A stretch of 64,000 nt of DNA from Tetranychus cinnabarinus (Eukaryota > Arthropoda > Arachnida > Trombidiformes > Tetranychidae), in assembly GCA_022266195.1 (NCBI GenBank), contig WHVY01000001.1, positions 1,488,001 to 1,552,000 of the forward strand, in the 5' to 3' direction. The notes beneath the pieces were generated by a model. It saw only the letters and a program-made list of their open reading frames with translations. It did not search any database and was not told the DNA's origin. How positions within the stretch are numbered: the first letter of the stretch is position 1; each line of letters begins with the position of its first letter. Both the position numbers and the translations under genes were made by a program. This document shows, one piece after another, positions 61,404 through 64,000 of the stretch.

Positions 61404-62111
61404 TTTTCACTGTTCAATAAGATGATGATTGTCACAAAAATTAATAAAATGAGGTAGAAACAAAATTAAATATTAAATGATGGTAACTTGAGCAATGTGA
61501 GACGGTAATGGATGGGTTACACTTGACAGAGAGCATTTATAACAGAGACTTTTGTTAAATAGCTGAGGTTCATTTTGATAAAACCAAGTCTTGGCCAATT
61601 GGTTTAATGGGTGGAAAACATTTATAATGATTAGCCAGTTAATCAGATTTTTGATAAAGTTAACTGAAATAATTAACAATAACGACTAACATTATCAAAG
61701 TAAAAGATTAGTACATATGAGTTCTTTACAGGTGACAAGACTTGAATCTAAACATATGAACAGGTTAAAGGCGATTTGATAAGAAAAGGGAAAATGATCA
61801 GATTGGAGAGAAAGTAATTACTAATTATTAAAGAGAAGTTCTTACTATCAGTTTTCACGATAAATAATCAAACAAGATATCAAAACTGGACGTGGTTCTT
61901 ATTGGTTTGATAATAACAATTTATTTTTGATGGTTTGATAACAAAAATAACCTTTTTATACATTTTGTAGTTACACTTTATTGGTACATTCATTGATTAA
62001 TATTGATATAACATGCAAACCCATGTACAATTATAAATTGATTGCATGTACTTAGTTTGATCAATGATTAAAATGTAAAGTTATATATAAATATAAATTG
62101 ATTAATCGGTT
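61404..62111. other. Intergenic spacer, nothing recognised
   Basis: AT-rich sequence between the TAF1C-like gene and the CaaX protein. It holds an AT-rich stretch just after the TAF1C-like stop that could include its polyadenylation region. The 68-codon frame at 61473 looks like noise. Confidence 0.5.
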
Positions 62112-63944
62112 TCAGTCTCTCCATTTAGATAGTAATTTGAGGGTGTACTGGTTCTCATTTAGAGATGAAATGTCATCACCCAATAGATTTACATGTTTAT
62201 CGACCAGAATTTTAAAAGCTTCTGACTCATTACTATCATCGCCAGAATCATTTTTATTAGATTGAGTTGAATGAAACCTGGGGTCAGGAAGAGGCATAAT
62301 CAATTCTGGTTCCTCTGGTACAACAATTTTATCTCGATTCAAGTGTTTTCCTTCAGATTTCAAAGCTTTATCTCCCATTGGTTTTGTGGTAAGCTTTGAA
62401 AAGGCTCTTTCCAATAAAGAATGGACCTCAGCATCTACCATTGAATTTCCAGCGCAACAATTGCGTCTCCAAGTAAATCTCTGATCTGGATCAATTGACT
62501 CCTTGGGAAAAAAATCTTGAACCCAGAAATCACCACCAGAAGTGACTTGACAAATAGAGTATCCGATATCGTCAGGTTGAACGAATAAACCTGTTAGTTG
62601 GATATTTTTAAGTTTCTGTAAAATAGATCCATCAACGTTTGGTGAAAAATGCCAACAATCTTCAGGTTGTGATAGGTGTAGAGGAAAATGGAGAGATTGA
62701 GGTTGAGTTATGTTTATGTCGAAATGGCTGACAGTAATTAAACATGCTTGATTTTTATTGGCTAAGGTGATTATGGACCCAACACTTTCAATTGAGGTAG
62801 AAGACAGAAATCTTAAGCTATTGGTTGAATCACAAGGCAGCATATGGTTCCATTGAAGTAAACTATTTTTTGGGAATCTGCTATCAACTAGAATTAACTT
62901 GTGATCTGATGATAGCAAGAACTGAGTATCAGTGATTGACAATTGACAGGCACCTCGGAATCTTTCCCATTCTCGAACAAAGTTTAAATTTTTAACATTC
63001 ATAATATTTTTCATTGATTTGGCGCCTCTATCACGAGTATCAAGTATTAGGAAATTATCCAGCTCACAATAGGCTAAGAGTTTAGGGTGATTTTTAAGCC
63101 AAAATAAATTAACGGGATGTTTCCATGATACTTGATTATTACCATTCGACCTTGTAGGTTTACAGGTCCAACAAAATTTTTCAGTTTCTAAATCATAATC
63201 TTTGACAGATGCACACCCATTATCTTTGGTAAAACCGACAGCAACGGAACGTTCAAGTAGATAGGATTTTGATATCTTCCAAAATCTTTCGCATTTATCA
63301 TATGATTTGGATACAAAAGGCTTGAAAATTAATGGCTCAGGACTTAGAACGAACTTTCCATCATTTTCGCTTATTTTTATCACAGAAATAGATTTTTCTT
63401 GTCTAACCAAGGAGATTGGGTCAGATCTTTGGTGGCAAAAAGATGGAGAAATCTCGCAAATCGGCCCTCCATCCAGAGAAAGTAAGCATTCAGATTCTTG
63501 AGATGAAACAGATTCAATGCATGTTTTGTAAATATGATCAGGATCTCGTTCCAAATTATTAAAGGTTATCCTATTTCTTATGGGATCAGCATAGAAAAAA
63601 TAACCAAATTTATCATCATATTGAAGACTATTGCTATAAAGCTGAGTAAAATTAAATTTAGTCGATTCTTGATATCTTTCTTGATCTGGAACAATGAGAG
63701 GCAAGGTAAAACATCTTGGATAGAAAGGTGAACTCACTATAGAATCTTGTTTGAGCTTGTAGCCTTTTACGTTATATTTATCAGGCCTGTGAACATATAT
63801 TCCTGACCCTCCAGCGTCAAGGTAATCATGTTCGTTTATGGTTTTAGTTCGGTGGCTGCTCAAAGGTACTTTGTAAACTGTAGATGAATGATAGTTGGCT
63901 AAAGTGATGGGTAAGTCTGGTATAAAATCAGCTAAATCCATCAC
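62112..63944 (-). CDS. TAF1C-like subunit of the RNA polymerase I initiation factor SL1
   Basis: Intronless frame of 610 residues starting MMDLADFIPDLPITLANYHS. TAF1C-type proteins are WD40-like propeller subunits of the TBP-containing factor that recruits RNA polymerase I to rDNA promoters in the nucleolus. Supporting stretches are HPKLLAYCELDNFLILDTRD (286-305, the usual blade strand ending in a D-T/x-R), REWERFRGACQLSITDTQFL (324-343) and KLILVDSRFPKNSLLQWNHM (349-368), which matches the family's L-x-D-x-R-x-P...L-x-W-x-H pattern. The C-terminal 120 residues are polar and probably disordered. The call rests on remembered motif patterns, so a divergent WD40-like protein of another kind is possible. 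No introns were seen, unlike most neighbours. The first Met is taken as the start; the second is equally possible. Confidence 0.55.
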   Translation of the reverse strand: MMDLADFIPDLPITLANYHSSTVYKVPLSSHRTKTINEHDYLDAGGSGIYVHRPDKYNVKGYKLKQDSIVSSPFYPRCFTLPLIVPDQERYQESTKFNFTQLYSNSLQYDDKFGYFFYADPIRNRITFNNLERDPDHIYKTCIESVSSQESECLLSLDGGPICEISPSFCHQRSDPISLVRQEKSISVIKISENDGKFVLSPEPLIFKPFVSKSYDKCERFWKISKSYLLERSVAVGFTKDNGCASVKDYDLETEKFCWTCKPTRSNGNNQVSWKHPVNLFWLKNHPKLLAYCELDNFLILDTRDRGAKSMKNIMNVKNLNFVREWERFRGACQLSITDTQFLLSSDHKLILVDSRFPKNSLLQWNHMLPCDSTNSLRFLSSTSIESVGSIITLANKNQACLITVSHFDINITQPQSLHFPLHLSQPEDCWHFSPNVDGSILQKLKNIQLTGLFVQPDDIGYSICQVTSGGDFWVQDFFPKESIDPDQRFTWRRNCCAGNSMVDAEVHSLLERAFSKLTTKPMGDKALKSEGKHLNRDKIVVPEEPELIMPLPDPRFHSTQSNKNDSGDDSNESEAFKILVDKHVNLLGDDISSLNENQYTLKLLSKWRD

Positions 63945-64000
63945 TTATTCTGTCCAATGTGTAAATATTATGAACCAAACATAGTTTATAACAATAAGGA

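Overview
The window is AT-rich eukaryotic nuclear DNA with GT-AG introns, from an arthropod. The main evidence is a homologue of the arthropod receptor Stranded at second (Sas), together with a nord/NDNF-type secreted protein and short introns with weak branch regions. A chelicerate or mite is possible, but this is a guess from gene style only. Gene models were built by hand by joining open frames at splice sites and checking phase; no alignment or transcript evidence was available.

Layout. (1) 1101-9050, minus: eight 3' exons of a very large Sas-like membrane protein (FN3, VWC, WAP and EGF modules, one membrane span, NPTY tail). Its signal-peptide exon was not found. (2) 9.05-31.3 kb: about 22 kb with almost no coding signal. 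It holds a candidate two-exon secreted micropeptide at 19.1 kb, a diverged repeat pair, a short TA-flanked inverted-repeat element (MITE) at 21.7 kb and simple repeats. (3) 31.3-39.4 kb: a locus rebuilt by a young segmental duplication. The ancestral arrangement is a head-to-head pair: a minus-strand secreted Cys-rich protein (34802-37468) and a plus-strand MTH1/NUDT1 Nudix hydrolase (38454-39403). The duplicate at 31.4-34.6 kb carries an orphan signal-peptide exon, now placed in phase with an unrelated small exon, and a doubly broken Nudix copy. The Cys-rich gene has a one-base frame break. (4) 40286-49104, plus: three-exon nord/NDNF homologue with a 6.6 kb intron. (5) 51265-52929, plus: four-pass TMEM272-like protein. 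(6) 53875-57030, minus: secreted Ser/Pro/Gln-rich protein of unknown function. (7) 61065-61403, minus: 112-residue basic/acidic protein ending in a CaaX box. (8) 62112-63944, minus: intronless TAF1C-like protein of the RNA polymerase I initiation factor.

How they relate: several genes are secreted or cell-surface proteins (Sas, the Cys-rich protein, NDNF, the Ser/Pro-rich protein), but nothing shows a shared pathway. The only physical coupling visible is the head-to-head Cys-rich/NUDT1 pair, whose shared upstream region was copied as a unit. No tRNA, rRNA or CRISPR array was recognised.
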